A DNA stretch of 10,452 nucleotides, taken from positions 1 through 10,452 of the forward strand of contig QNXQ01000167.1 of the NCBI GenBank assembly GCA_003978875.1, in the 5' to 3' direction. A program made the translations under genes and the position numbers. A model generated the notes under the pieces. The model was not told the DNA's origin. It was given only the letters and a program-made list of their open reading frames with translations, and made no database searches. Origin of the DNA: Aquifex sp. (GTDB lineage: Bacteria > Aquificota > Aquificia > Aquificales > Aquificaceae). Numbering within the stretch: position 1 is the stretch's first letter; every line of letters starts with the position of its first letter. Below are positions 1-6,614 of this stretch, one piece after another.

Positions 1-2384
1 AGAAGGTACTTAGCTATAAATAAGGCATCCGGTCTTACCTCGTAATCCTTTTCCACCTCAAGGAAAAGGGCTTCTATTCTTTTTCTGTTTTCGTTTTTCT
101 TTATATTTCTTATAAGGTAATAGTAGAAAAACGGGTAAAACATAAACCTTTCATCTTTTCCTTCTTCTTTATGCTTTTTATACAACCTCAGCAACATATA
201 AAACCTGTATAGATTTCCCCTCGGTATTTCATTATTTTCTATGAAATCTTTAATTCCTTTCATATCTTCCAGAGCTTGCTCAAGGTCTTTCCATTTTAGA
301 GTTTCCCCGAAAACATTTATGCTGTCCTTTCCTTCGTTTTCCTTTGCTTTTTTTTCGGCTTTCGATACTCCTTCGGAGGCAAGTCTCAGCGGATAATTTC
401 CCGTGCAGGTAAACACCCCGCAGGACATCCCTAAATTGGGATTTTCACAGGTGTAGAGTTCAAATTCCTTTCTTACCCTACGTATAGCATTTATTGCAAA
501 GTTCCAGGGAGCTACTATAAAGAGGTCATCCCCTCCCGCGTAAACCGTATAAACCTTATCTTCGAATTCTCTTTCAAAGAGGTAATTTAAATAACCCGAA
601 AAGAATAAATCCAGAGACCTGCTGAGTGTTGCAACCCGAGAAATTGTGTAATATTTTCCCAGACCTGTCATAAATACAAGACCGAGATTATCAACGTCCG
701 CCATCACGTAAGCGAGTTTTTTATCTCCCTCCGCCTCTTCCACAAGTTCTTCAAAAGGTTTTACTACATCTTCTTTATCATCCTTCAAGGGAACTGTTTT
801 TCCGATGAACTTAAAACCGCAAACTCTTCTTTCCCTTTCAAATTTTTCGGTATCGTTAATTGAGAAAATCTCACCTTCCTGAGAGTTATTTAAATCTTCC
901 GCGAAGAATACCCCTCCTATACCTTTGAGATAAAAACCTTTAAGGTTTAACTTTTTATCCGAAAGGATAACGTAATCGCTTTTGGGAATTATATTTCCCA
1001 CATTTGCGAAATCTTCACACCATTTACAATATTTTTCTTCTTCTTGTTCTGGTATCAGTTCCCACCTGCAGGAGGGACACAGTTTTACCCCTTTATTTTC
1101 TACGTACGCGGGTCTATTTACAAGCTCTTCGTATTTCTCTATTGAAAATATAAACTTTCTTTTCTTTGCTTTTTCCGCTTCGTTCATAAGGTTTCTTATC
1201 ACTTCGCTGTAATCCTTAATATCGGAAAGACTGAAAGTCGTATGGTATAAGACGAGACCCAGCTTTCCTCCGAACTCTTCAAGTAGTACCTCTTCCACCT
1301 TTTGGCCTAAAGCTTTTAACTTCTCTTCTATCACTTCCTCGTAGCCTACTACCGCTTGAAATTTACCACCGCCGACGTAAAGGAGATTAGTCCACGGATA
1401 TTCCAGCTCCCTGAGAATAAATCTTCCTACTATTTCCGGCAGGAATGTAATGAAGGTACTCCTTCCTCTCAGTCTTTTTGCCGAACCTTTTACATTTGAA
1501 ATGTCGTATAGAAATTTTTGAATACCGCTTATGTCTCCTTCAAAGATTACAAGTTTTAACTTCTTGGCAAATTCTTCCCTTTTTCTATCATCGTAATTCC
1601 TAAGAATTTCAAGATTTTCCCGAGTGTAGAGAGCCGAAGCGAGTGCGGAAACCACCCTTGAGTGGTCAAACAGGGATATATCGGGATAATGAGAGTGATA
1701 TCTCTCAACGTCGTATATAGAAGCCGGAACACACCAGGTGTATTTATACAGAAGGTGGTAAAGGTAAGAAAGTTTTTCTTCAATACTTAAGTCCTTATTC
1801 GTTTTTAAGGCTTCTTCAAAACCTTTAACTAAGTCTGAATAGTTTCCGTAATAGTATTCCCTTTCGTAATCTCTGTAATCTTTTGCTTCTTTGTATTTCT
1901 TAGGAAAAATAGTTTCTTGGTCTATTTTCAAAGGTGAGAGCTTATAGAACCATTCTTCCGGCGCTCTGCCTTTGCCTATGTTCAATAATTCAAATACAGG
2001 TCTCAGTCTTTTAAACTCTTTCTTTGTTTCTATATCCTGAAACTCACTTCTTTCCGTAGAAGCGTACCAGTCCGCAAGTCTGAATAATGCCCTGACAGGA
2101 AATAATTCTTCTGGAGCTTCGGGATGTTCGGTCTTGGGCTTATGGTGAAAACACGCGGAAAGGATTAAATCTTTATCCCTCTCGTTATCTATTTTCAGAG
2201 TCTCAAGAATTTCTTTAACCTTTTCGTAGCTTATGCCTGCGTGGGCATACCCGAAATGTTCCGTATCTTCCTTTTTGTAATATTTGCCCTTTTCCTCATC
2301 AGCTCTCTGGAAAAGCTTCCCTATATCGTGAAAAAGACCCCCGATAGCTATTAATATCCTTTCTCCCTTCAACTTTCCCCCCAT
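1..2384 (-). CDS. csm1: Cas10/Csm1, type III CRISPR effector large subunit (3' end outside window)
   Basis: This is the signature large subunit of a type III-A/III-D Csm interference complex. In this family the HD domain cuts DNA, and the GGDD palm converts ATP to cyclic oligoadenylate when target RNA is bound. I translated the minus strand from ATG at 2384 and found one open frame of 794 codons with no stop to the left edge. Visible are H19-D20 in an LFHDIGK context, a second His pair (H80-H81), the GDISGIQKFL motif from G283, a four-Cys zinc site (C436, C439, C453, C456), DVDN at 563-566, and GGDD at 617-620. All lie in the same frame, so no frameshift is present. Csm1 proteins are around 800 residues, so only a short tail should be missing. 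No clear Shine-Dalgarno precedes the ATG; a TATAAT lies 5 nt upstream. The HD-to-CxxC-to-GGDD order favours Csm1 over Cmr2. Confidence 0.95.
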   Translation of the reverse strand, partial: MGGKLKGERILIAIGGLFHDIGKLFQRADEEKGKYYKKEDTEHFGYAHAGISYEKVKEILETLKIDNERDKDLILSACFHHKPKTEHPEAPEELFPVRALFRLADWYASTERSEFQDIETKKEFKRLRPVFELLNIGKGRAPEEWFYKLSPLKIDQETIFPKKYKEAKDYRDYEREYYYGNYSDLVKGFEEALKTNKDLSIEEKLSYLYHLLYKYTWCVPASIYDVERYHSHYPDISLFDHSRVVSALASALYTRENLEILRNYDDRKREEFAKKLKLVIFEGDISGIQKFLYDISNVKGSAKRLRGRSTFITFLPEIVGRFILRELEYPWTNLLYVGGGKFQAVVGYEEVIEEKLKALGQKVEEVLLEEFGGKLGLVLYHTTFSLSDIKDYSEVIRNLMNEAEKAKKRKFIFSIEKYEELVNRPAYVENKGVKLCPSCRWELIPEQEEEKYCKWCEDFANVGNIIPKSDYVILSDKKLNLKGFYLKGIGGVFFAEDLNNSQEGEIFSINDTEKFERERRVCGFKFIGKTVPLKDDKEDVVKPFEELVEEAEGDKKLAYVMADVDNLGLVFMTGLGKYYTISRVATLSRSLDLFFSGYLNYLFEREFEDKVYTVYAGGDDLFIVAPWNFAINAIRRVRKEFELYTCENPNLGMSCGVFTCTGNYPLRLASEGVSKAEKKAKENEGKDSINVFGETLKWKDLEQALEDMKGIKDFIENNEIPRGNLYRFYMLLRLYKKHKEEGKDERFMFYPFFYYYLIRNIKKNENRKRIEALFLEVEKDYEVRPDALFIAKYL

Positions 2385-2389
2385 CAACA

Positions 2390-2395
2390 ATTATA
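2390..2395 (-). promoter_or_regulatory. -10-like box immediately before csm1
   Basis: A perfect TATAAT on the minus strand ends 5 nt before the csm1 ATG. A start about 7 nt downstream would fall on or within the start codon, giving a leaderless mRNA. I see no good -35 hexamer at 16-18 nt spacing, so the call rests on the -10 alone. Confidence 0.4.
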
Positions 2396-2432
2396 AAACG
2401 TCAGATTAAACCGATTCCTGACACGATGAAGG

Positions 2433-2455
2433 AAGAAGGTTAAAAAACCCTTCTT
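2433..2455. repeat. Inverted repeat upstream of csm1
   Basis: AAGAAGG (2433-2439) is complementary to CCTTCTT (2449-2455) around a 9-nt A-rich loop, with extra A-T pairing possible using a bulge. It overlaps the first CRISPR-like unit and lies about 50 nt upstream of the csm1 start. It could be an operator or a weak hairpin. Its low GC content and the short T run on the plus strand make a terminator doubtful. Confidence 0.3.
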
Positions 2456-2547
2456 TTACTCAGGGCATTGCAAGATTCTGAATATCATTTTAAAAATATT
2501 GTAGTATGTTTTGTCGTAATCCCTCTCTTTAGTGAGGGCATTGCAAG
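2440..2547 (+). CRISPR. Two degenerate CRISPR-repeat-like units with one 38-nt spacer-sized interval
   Basis: Two about 35-nt units (2440-2474 and 2513-2547) share the exact 13-mer AGGGCATTGCAAG at their 3' ends plus scattered upstream matches (CCC-T, TTTA). They start 73 nt apart, a typical repeat-plus-spacer period. The second unit reads GTCGTAATCCCTC at its 5' end. It carries a CCCTC/GAGGG stem (2521-2525 with 2534-2538), and its 3' tail ATTGCAAG resembles the 5'-handle end of many CRISPR repeats. The first unit is more diverged, with only CCCT/AGGG left of the stem. The 38-nt interval is very AT-rich. No third copy with the same tail is visible, so this would be a remnant or minimal array beside csm1. 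It could instead be a regulatory direct repeat. Confidence 0.45.
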
Positions 2548-2794
2548 GGTCAAAATCCGAGCCTTGAAAATCGATATAGTTTTTCTTAAAAATAGCCACT
2601 TGTTGCCCCTCGTTGCGGGAAACCCTTGAAAATCAAGACAATCGTGGACAACCCTACAAAATCAAGCCTTTGAACCAATTTTCCCTATTCTTTTGCCAAG
2701 TAGCCAAAAGGGACTATCTTAAGTCCCTTGATTTTCAATTTTGTTATAAACCTTCCTCATTTTTTATGATTTATGTCAGGGTATTCGATTCTAC
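2548..2794. other. Gene-free spacer with short degenerate repeats, between csm1 and the CARF gene
   Basis: No convincing gene lies here. A 61-codon ORF at 2613-2798 reads through the repeats and has no supporting features. CCTTGAAAATC occurs at 2562-2572 and again at 2624-2634. A 16-mer at 2622-2637 (ACCCTTGAAAATCAAG) recurs at 2651-2666 with 14 of 16 identities, offset 29 nt. The motif CTTGATTTTCAA (2727-2738) is its inverse complement. Together with the two CRISPR-like units to the left, this looks like a decayed repeat region or a control region for the divergent genes. Confidence 0.5.
2708..2729. repeat. Perfect 8-bp hairpin in the csm1/CARF spacer
   Basis: AAGGGACT (2708-2715) pairs perfectly with AGTCCCTT (2722-2729) around the 6-nt loop ATCTTA. 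On the plus strand it is followed by T-rich sequence up to about 2743, so it could end a plus-strand transcript coming from the CRISPR-like repeats. The T stretches are interrupted, so a terminator role is only possible. It may also serve as a protein-binding site ahead of the CARF promoter. Confidence 0.45.
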
Positions 2795-2822
2795 TTGACT
2801 TTTTCGGAAAAGGGTATATAAA
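2795..2822 (+). promoter_or_regulatory. Sigma70-type promoter of the membrane CARF gene
   Basis: TTGACT (2795-2800), a 16-nt spacer and TATAAA (2817-2822) give a good match to the housekeeping consensus. The start would be near 2829, leaving a leader of about 59 nt before the ATG at 2888. Just before that ATG is a purine-rich ribosome-binding stretch (GGAGAGGGTG at 2876-2885). This gene therefore has a normal leader, unlike several minus-strand genes in the window. Confidence 0.6.
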
Positions 2823-2887
2823 ATGAGTCTCTAATTTCGAAAAATAGAACCATAAAAAAATTAAAAGCTTTCGGTGGAGAGGGTGTA

Positions 2888-3868
2888 ATGCAGGTTTTTA
2901 AAGTAATCAGGGACTTTTTGTATGAAAGCAGGTATATGATTGTATACGCCTTTCTAAATTACATATTTATAGCTTTTCTTCATCCGATAATAGCCTTTTT
3001 ACTCAGCTTAGTAGCTTTATTGCTGATAATACATTTTTATTTGCAGAATAAATCGGAAATAAGTTTAAAATCTATTTTCGGTTCTGTGCTTTCTGCCTCT
3101 TTCCCTACTTACACCGCTCTTTTTTCTACAATTCTTTTTGTAGTATATACCGCTTGGTTTGCAGATTATCTAAAATCCTATTTTGAAAAACAAAATAACG
3201 TGGAATACTTAATTAAAGCAGCAATATCGTTCCTTTACTCAATAGGTATATTCCCCGTATTTGTTCTTTCTCTGAAAACGGAAAAACCCAAAAGGTCGAA
3301 GGATATAGAGCCCAAAAAAGTATTGATAAGTGCCCTGTCATACCCTTATGGATGGGTAAAAGATGAAGAAGAAGTAAAGAAATTAAAAGAAGCTCTGAAG
3401 AAGGGAGAAGAGGCTTTAAAGGAGCTTGAAAGGAATAACTGGGTTCCTATTCTAAGGAGTATGTTGCGCCACAAGGATAGCCTTGAGCACTGGTATATAC
3501 TCGTTAGCAACAAAAGCGGAGAGTACAAAGAACTTTTCTATGAAATAGTTGAAAGTTTTGATAAAGAAATTGCAGAAAAGATAAAGTTTATTCCCCAATA
3601 CGGAGAAATAAGTTTTGATAATTACGACGACATATACGAAGAGCTCAGGAAAATACTGAAAGAAATAAGGAGAAATGGATTTTCCGATGAGGATATATCC
3701 GTTTTTATAAGCGGTGGAACTTCCGCGGTCACTTTAGCTTTAACAATTTTTGCAATAAAGGAAGGCAGACAGGTAGAGTATATGTCTCAAGAAAGCAAAG
3801 AACTTTTAAAGATAGACATAGGTCTTGAGGATTTATACTCTTTCGCCCCTGAATTGCGAAGAAACTAA
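2888..3868 (+). CDS. Membrane-anchored CARF-like protein, candidate type III CRISPR effector
   Basis: Not a family I can name. The protein has 326 residues. The first ~130 contain about four hydrophobic helices (roughly 17-33, 34-52, 74-94, 108-129). A Lys/Arg-rich stretch (130-144) follows, suggesting that both ends are cytosolic. Residues ~143-320 resemble a CARF Rossmann domain: a first strand KVLISALSYP (144-153), a charged helix (158-183), a second strand WYILVSNKSGEY (202-213), and the late motif ISVFISGGTSAVTLAL (270-285). That last motif resembles the D-x-T-G-G-T motif of Csm6/Cas02710-type CARF proteins. CARF domains bind cyclic oligoadenylates made by Cas10, which is encoded just across the spacer. 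No HEPN or other nuclease domain is visible, so any effector output would have to come from the membrane part, as in the single-helix Cam1 type. CARF identity is likely; the function is inference. It converges on hemH with only 6 nt between them. Confidence 0.8.
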   Translation: MQVFKVIRDFLYESRYMIVYAFLNYIFIAFLHPIIAFLLSLVALLLIIHFYLQNKSEISLKSIFGSVLSASFPTYTALFSTILFVVYTAWFADYLKSYFEKQNNVEYLIKAAISFLYSIGIFPVFVLSLKTEKPKRSKDIEPKKVLISALSYPYGWVKDEEEVKKLKEALKKGEEALKELERNNWVPILRSMLRHKDSLEHWYILVSNKSGEYKELFYEIVESFDKEIAEKIKFIPQYGEISFDNYDDIYEELRKILKEIRRNGFSDEDISVFISGGTSAVTLALTIFAIKEGRQVEYMSQESKELLKIDIGLEDLYSFAPELRRN

Positions 3869-3874
3869 ACAAAT

Positions 3875-4807
3875 CTACTGAATCCCTTTAACCAGGTCCT
3901 CAAGGGCTTTTATAAAGTACTCGTTGGTTTGTAGTGTAGGAATTCTGATAAACTCTTCATATCCTAACTCTTCTGCCAATTGTCTGTATTGATAATCGAG
4001 CTCGTAAAGGGTTTCACTATGTTCTGAAACGAAGGATATAGGTATAACCACGAGTTTTTTTACTCCTTTCTTTATCAGTTCTTCGATAACTTTGTCCGTA
4101 AAGGGTTCAAGCCATTTGGCAAAACCCACCTTACTCTGGTAGGCAAGTGTATAGTTTACATTTGGAAAATGTTCCATTATAAGTTTTACGGTTTCTTCAG
4201 TCTGTTTTTGATACGGGTCTCCCTCGTCTACTATTTTCTGAGGAAGACTGTGGGCGGAAAAGAGGAAATGATATTCATGAGGATTTTTAACGAATTTTCT
4301 TATCTGCTCAGTCCAAGCCTTTATAAACAAAGGATGGTCGTAAAACTTTTCTATTTTTTTCACCCTTAAATTTTTCAAATTTAAGTTTTTAATTGCTCTG
4401 TTTACTTCGTTAAAGGCGGAACCGGTCGTTGTTTTACTGTACTGAGGATATAGCGGAAGGAGAATTATATCCCTTATTCCCTTATTCGTTAACTCTTTTA
4501 AAGCATCTTTAATGAAGGGTTTCCAGTATCTCATTCCAACTACAACTTCGTATTCATCACCGAGTCTTTCTTGAAGAGCCCTTGCCTGCAGGAGGGTTTG
4601 TTCCAACTGAGGTGATTTTCCTCCCATAAGCTCGTAATACTTTTTCGTACTCTTTGCCCTTATCTTGGATATAAGCCTTGCAAACAGTTTTTGAAAGGGA
4701 AGTTTGAATATATCAGGGTCGGAAAAGAGGTTGTACAGAAAAGGTTCTACAGCCTCCAGAGAATCAGGTCCTCCTAAGTTTATAAGAATTACGCCTTTTT
4801 TACTCAA
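3875..4807 (-). CDS. hemH: Ferrochelatase, last step of protoheme synthesis
   Basis: Ferrochelatase inserts Fe(II) into protoporphyrin IX (or coproporphyrin III in the alternative bacterial route). The 310-residue length is usual. It shows the N-terminal INLGGPDSLEAV (9-20), the metal-site His in FSAHSLP (H186), and the SEHSETLYELD segment (261-271) with the conserved catalytic Glu (E265). The start codon is TTG at 4807, within the last codons of rnc, so the two genes overlap by 8 nt. A strong ribosome-binding site, AAGGGGGA, lies about 7 nt upstream, inside rnc, and supports the TTG choice. It is the last gene of the glyQ-rnc-hemH run, and its 3' end faces the CARF gene with a 6-nt gap and no terminator hairpin between. 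No missing residues are apparent. Confidence 0.96.
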   Translation of the reverse strand: MSKKGVILINLGGPDSLEAVEPFLYNLFSDPDIFKLPFQKLFARLISKIRAKSTKKYYELMGGKSPQLEQTLLQARALQERLGDEYEVVVGMRYWKPFIKDALKELTNKGIRDIILLPLYPQYSKTTTGSAFNEVNRAIKNLNLKNLRVKKIEKFYDHPLFIKAWTEQIRKFVKNPHEYHFLFSAHSLPQKIVDEGDPYQKQTEETVKLIMEHFPNVNYTLAYQSKVGFAKWLEPFTDKVIEELIKKGVKKLVVIPISFVSEHSETLYELDYQYRQLAEELGYEEFIRIPTLQTNEYFIKALEDLVKGIQ

Positions 4808-5471
4808 TATTTTCCCCCTTCAGCTTTTCTATAAGCTTTTGGGCTGCTTTTTGTTCGGCTTCCTTCTTAGTTTTCCCTTCACCTATACTTCTAAAATCCT
4901 TCACTTTTGCTTCAACAACAAATCTTTTTTCGTGTTGAGGACCTTCTACGCTTATTAATCTGTATGAAGGTCTTTCCTTCCAATGCCTCTGGGTAATCTC
5001 CTGAAGGAGGGTTTTAAAATCCTTCTTTACCTTTCCCTCTTTTATAGCCCTTATTATCTCGTCTCTGAAGTGTTGATAAAAAAGTTCTCTCGTGAAGTTT
5101 ACATCTCTTCCCGTATCAAGGTAAATTGCCGCCCAAAGTGCTTCAAAAACATCCCCTATGACCGTTTCGTTAATTCTTCCCCTTTTCATTTTTATGAACT
5201 TGTGAAGCTCTAACTTTCTCGCCAGATGGTTAAAAAATTCCTCACTGATAAGGTACGCTTTCAAAGGAGAAAGAAACCCCTCTCTCTTTGTCGGATAATA
5301 GTCAACCAATAAGTCTACGACAAAAAAGTTAACAAGTGCATCTCCCAGAAACTCTAAAGTTTCGTAATGTTCCCTTTTGGAAACCGATATATGAGTAAGA
5401 GCTCTTTCAAGAAGTTTTTTATCCTTGAAATTGTAGCCTAATTTCCTTTCAAGCTCTTCAATCATTCTCAA
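4800..5471 (-). CDS. rnc: Ribonuclease III
   Basis: RNase III is a dimeric double-strand-specific endoribonuclease that processes rRNA precursors and other structured RNAs. Residues 1-145 form the RNase III domain, with the signature ETLEFLGDAL (37-46) and catalytic E40, D44, D107 and E110. Residues ~150-218 form the dsRNA-binding domain, with the GEGKTKKEAEQKAA helix near the end. Length (223) is typical. From memory the sequence is very similar to the A. aeolicus enzyme. The long start is TTG (5471), overlapping the glyQ stop by 14 nt; an in-frame ATG two codons later (5465) is an alternative. The TTG start matches the A. aeolicus residue numbering. No Shine-Dalgarno is evident, so translation probably depends on coupling to glyQ. 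Confidence 0.97.
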   Translation of the reverse strand: MRMIEELERKLGYNFKDKKLLERALTHISVSKREHYETLEFLGDALVNFFVVDLLVDYYPTKREGFLSPLKAYLISEEFFNHLARKLELHKFIKMKRGRINETVIGDVFEALWAAIYLDTGRDVNFTRELFYQHFRDEIIRAIKEGKVKKDFKTLLQEITQRHWKERPSYRLISVEGPQHEKRFVVEAKVKDFRSIGEGKTKKEAEQKAAQKLIEKLKGENIE

Positions 5472-6306
5472 AAACTTGAATGTAAAGTTTAGCTATTTCT
5501 CTGGCCAAGTTATTCATTCGTCTTATATACCTTGCCCTCTCCTGAACCGAAATAGTTCCCCTTGCATCGAGTGTGTTAAATACGTGAGAACACTTAAGCA
5601 GATAATCGTAGGCAGGGAATATAAGTCCTTCCTCTATCATTCTTTTGGATTCCTTTTCGAACATCTCGTAAGCCTGAAATAGCATATCTACATCTGCGAG
5701 TTCAAAGTTGTATTTACTCCATTCCCACTCGGAACGTTTAAATATATCCCCGTAAGTAATTCCCTCTTTCCATTCAATATCGAAGACATTATCCTTATTC
5801 TGTATATACATAGCTATCCTTTCTAAACCGTAAGTTATTTCCACTGAAATTTCGTCAAGGTCAATTCCACCGGCTTGCTGAAAATAAGTAAATTGGGTTA
5901 TTTCCATTCCATCAAGCCAAACTTCCCATCCTAATCCCCAAGCCCCCAGAGTTGGAGACTCCCAATCGTCTTCCACAAATCTTATATCGTGTTCGAGAGG
6001 GTTTATCCCAAGCCTTTCAAGACTCTCGAGGTAAATCTCCTGAGGATTTTCCGGAGCAGGCTTTAGAATTACTTGAAACTGATAATAATGTTGAAGTCTA
6101 TTGGGATTTTCTCCGTACCTACCGTCTTGAGGTCTTCTTGAGGGTTCTACGTATGCAACGTTCCAAGGCTTTTTCCCGAGAACTTTCAGGAAAGTAGCGG
6201 GATTCATAGTGCCTGCGCCGACTTCTAAATCGTAGGGTTGCCATATAAGACATCCCTTCTCAGCCCAGAATTTATGAAGGGTCATTATTATGTCTTGAAA
6301 GTACAT
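5458..6306 (-). CDS. glyQ: Glycyl-tRNA synthetase alpha subunit
   Basis: This is the catalytic subunit of the alpha2-beta2 bacterial glycyl-tRNA synthetase, which charges tRNA-Gly. At 282 residues it has the usual alpha-subunit length. It shows NPATFLKVLG (35-44), class II motif 2 in VEPSRRPQDGRYGENPNR (53-70) followed by a QHYYQFQVILKP segment, the glycine-site stretch around WLDGMEITQFTYFQQAGG, and motif 3 in EITYGLERIAMY. The beta subunit gene (glyS) is not in this window. The ATG at 6306 has no Shine-Dalgarno; a perfect TATAAT lies 8 nt upstream, so a very short leader is likely. It leads into rnc and hemH by overlaps, forming a glyQ-rnc-hemH unit. Confidence 0.97.
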   Translation of the reverse strand: MYFQDIIMTLHKFWAEKGCLIWQPYDLEVGAGTMNPATFLKVLGKKPWNVAYVEPSRRPQDGRYGENPNRLQHYYQFQVILKPAPENPQEIYLESLERLGINPLEHDIRFVEDDWESPTLGAWGLGWEVWLDGMEITQFTYFQQAGGIDLDEISVEITYGLERIAMYIQNKDNVFDIEWKEGITYGDIFKRSEWEWSKYNFELADVDMLFQAYEMFEKESKRMIEEGLIFPAYDYLLKCSHVFNTLDARGTISVQERARYIRRMNNLAREIAKLYIQVFEND

Positions 6307-6314
6307 GAGTATTA

Positions 6315-6320
6315 ATTATA
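6315..6320 (-). promoter_or_regulatory. -10-like box just before glyQ
   Basis: TATAAT on the minus strand ends 8 nt before the glyQ ATG at 6306, within the 44-nt gap after the thioredoxin-like gene. Transcription would start about 1-2 nt before the ATG. No recognisable -35 is present. It suggests that glyQ-rnc-hemH has its own promoter and is not only read through from upstream. Confidence 0.4.
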
Positions 6321-6350
6321 AGGTTAGGAAGGGAGGTAAAAAGGAAAAGC

Positions 6351-6614
6351 TCAAACCCCCTCCTCCAAAGCCCTCCTGGCGTCCGCCTCGTTTGGCACCC
6401 CTACGAATGCAAGCTTGCCGTCTATAATTGTTGAAGGCACACTCCTTACCATCAGCTTGGTAACCCAGTATCTACCCTCCGGAGTTCCTATATCTAAAAC
6501 TTCATATTTAAATCCGTATTCCTCCTGTAGTTTTCTCCACAATGCATCCGCGTGAGGACAGGTAGGACACCATTGAGACACAAGAAGTATAACATGCCTA
6601 TCCTGAGCTCCCAT
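6351..6614 (-). CDS. Small thioredoxin/glutaredoxin-like protein with CPTC active site
   Basis: An 87-residue thioredoxin-fold protein. The first strand (HVILLVSQW, 7-15) leads into the redox motif C16-P-T-C19. SVPSTIIDGK (58-67) carries the cis-proline (P60) that packs against the active site. This matches small archaeal/bacterial glutaredoxin-like or thioredoxin_3-type proteins that reduce disulfides in the cytoplasm. I chose ATG at 6614. It overlaps the stop of the upstream lipoyl-carrier gene by one base (TGATG) and has GAGGTG about 4 nt upstream. A longer frame from 6644 would overlap that gene by 31 nt and adds only ten unconserved residues. The 1-nt overlap implies coupled expression and a likely functional link with the carrier, whose C-terminus also carries a CxxC. 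Confidence 0.88.
   Translation of the reverse strand: MGAQDRHVILLVSQWCPTCPHADALWRKLQEEYGFKYEVLDIGTPEGRYWVTKLMVRSVPSTIIDGKLAFVGVPNEADARRALEEGV

Noticed and set aside
2613..2798. 61-codon plus-strand ORF in the csm1/CARF spacer
   Set aside because: It reads through degenerate repeats and a perfect hairpin, has no ribosome-binding site or recognisable domain, and ends over the CARF promoter.
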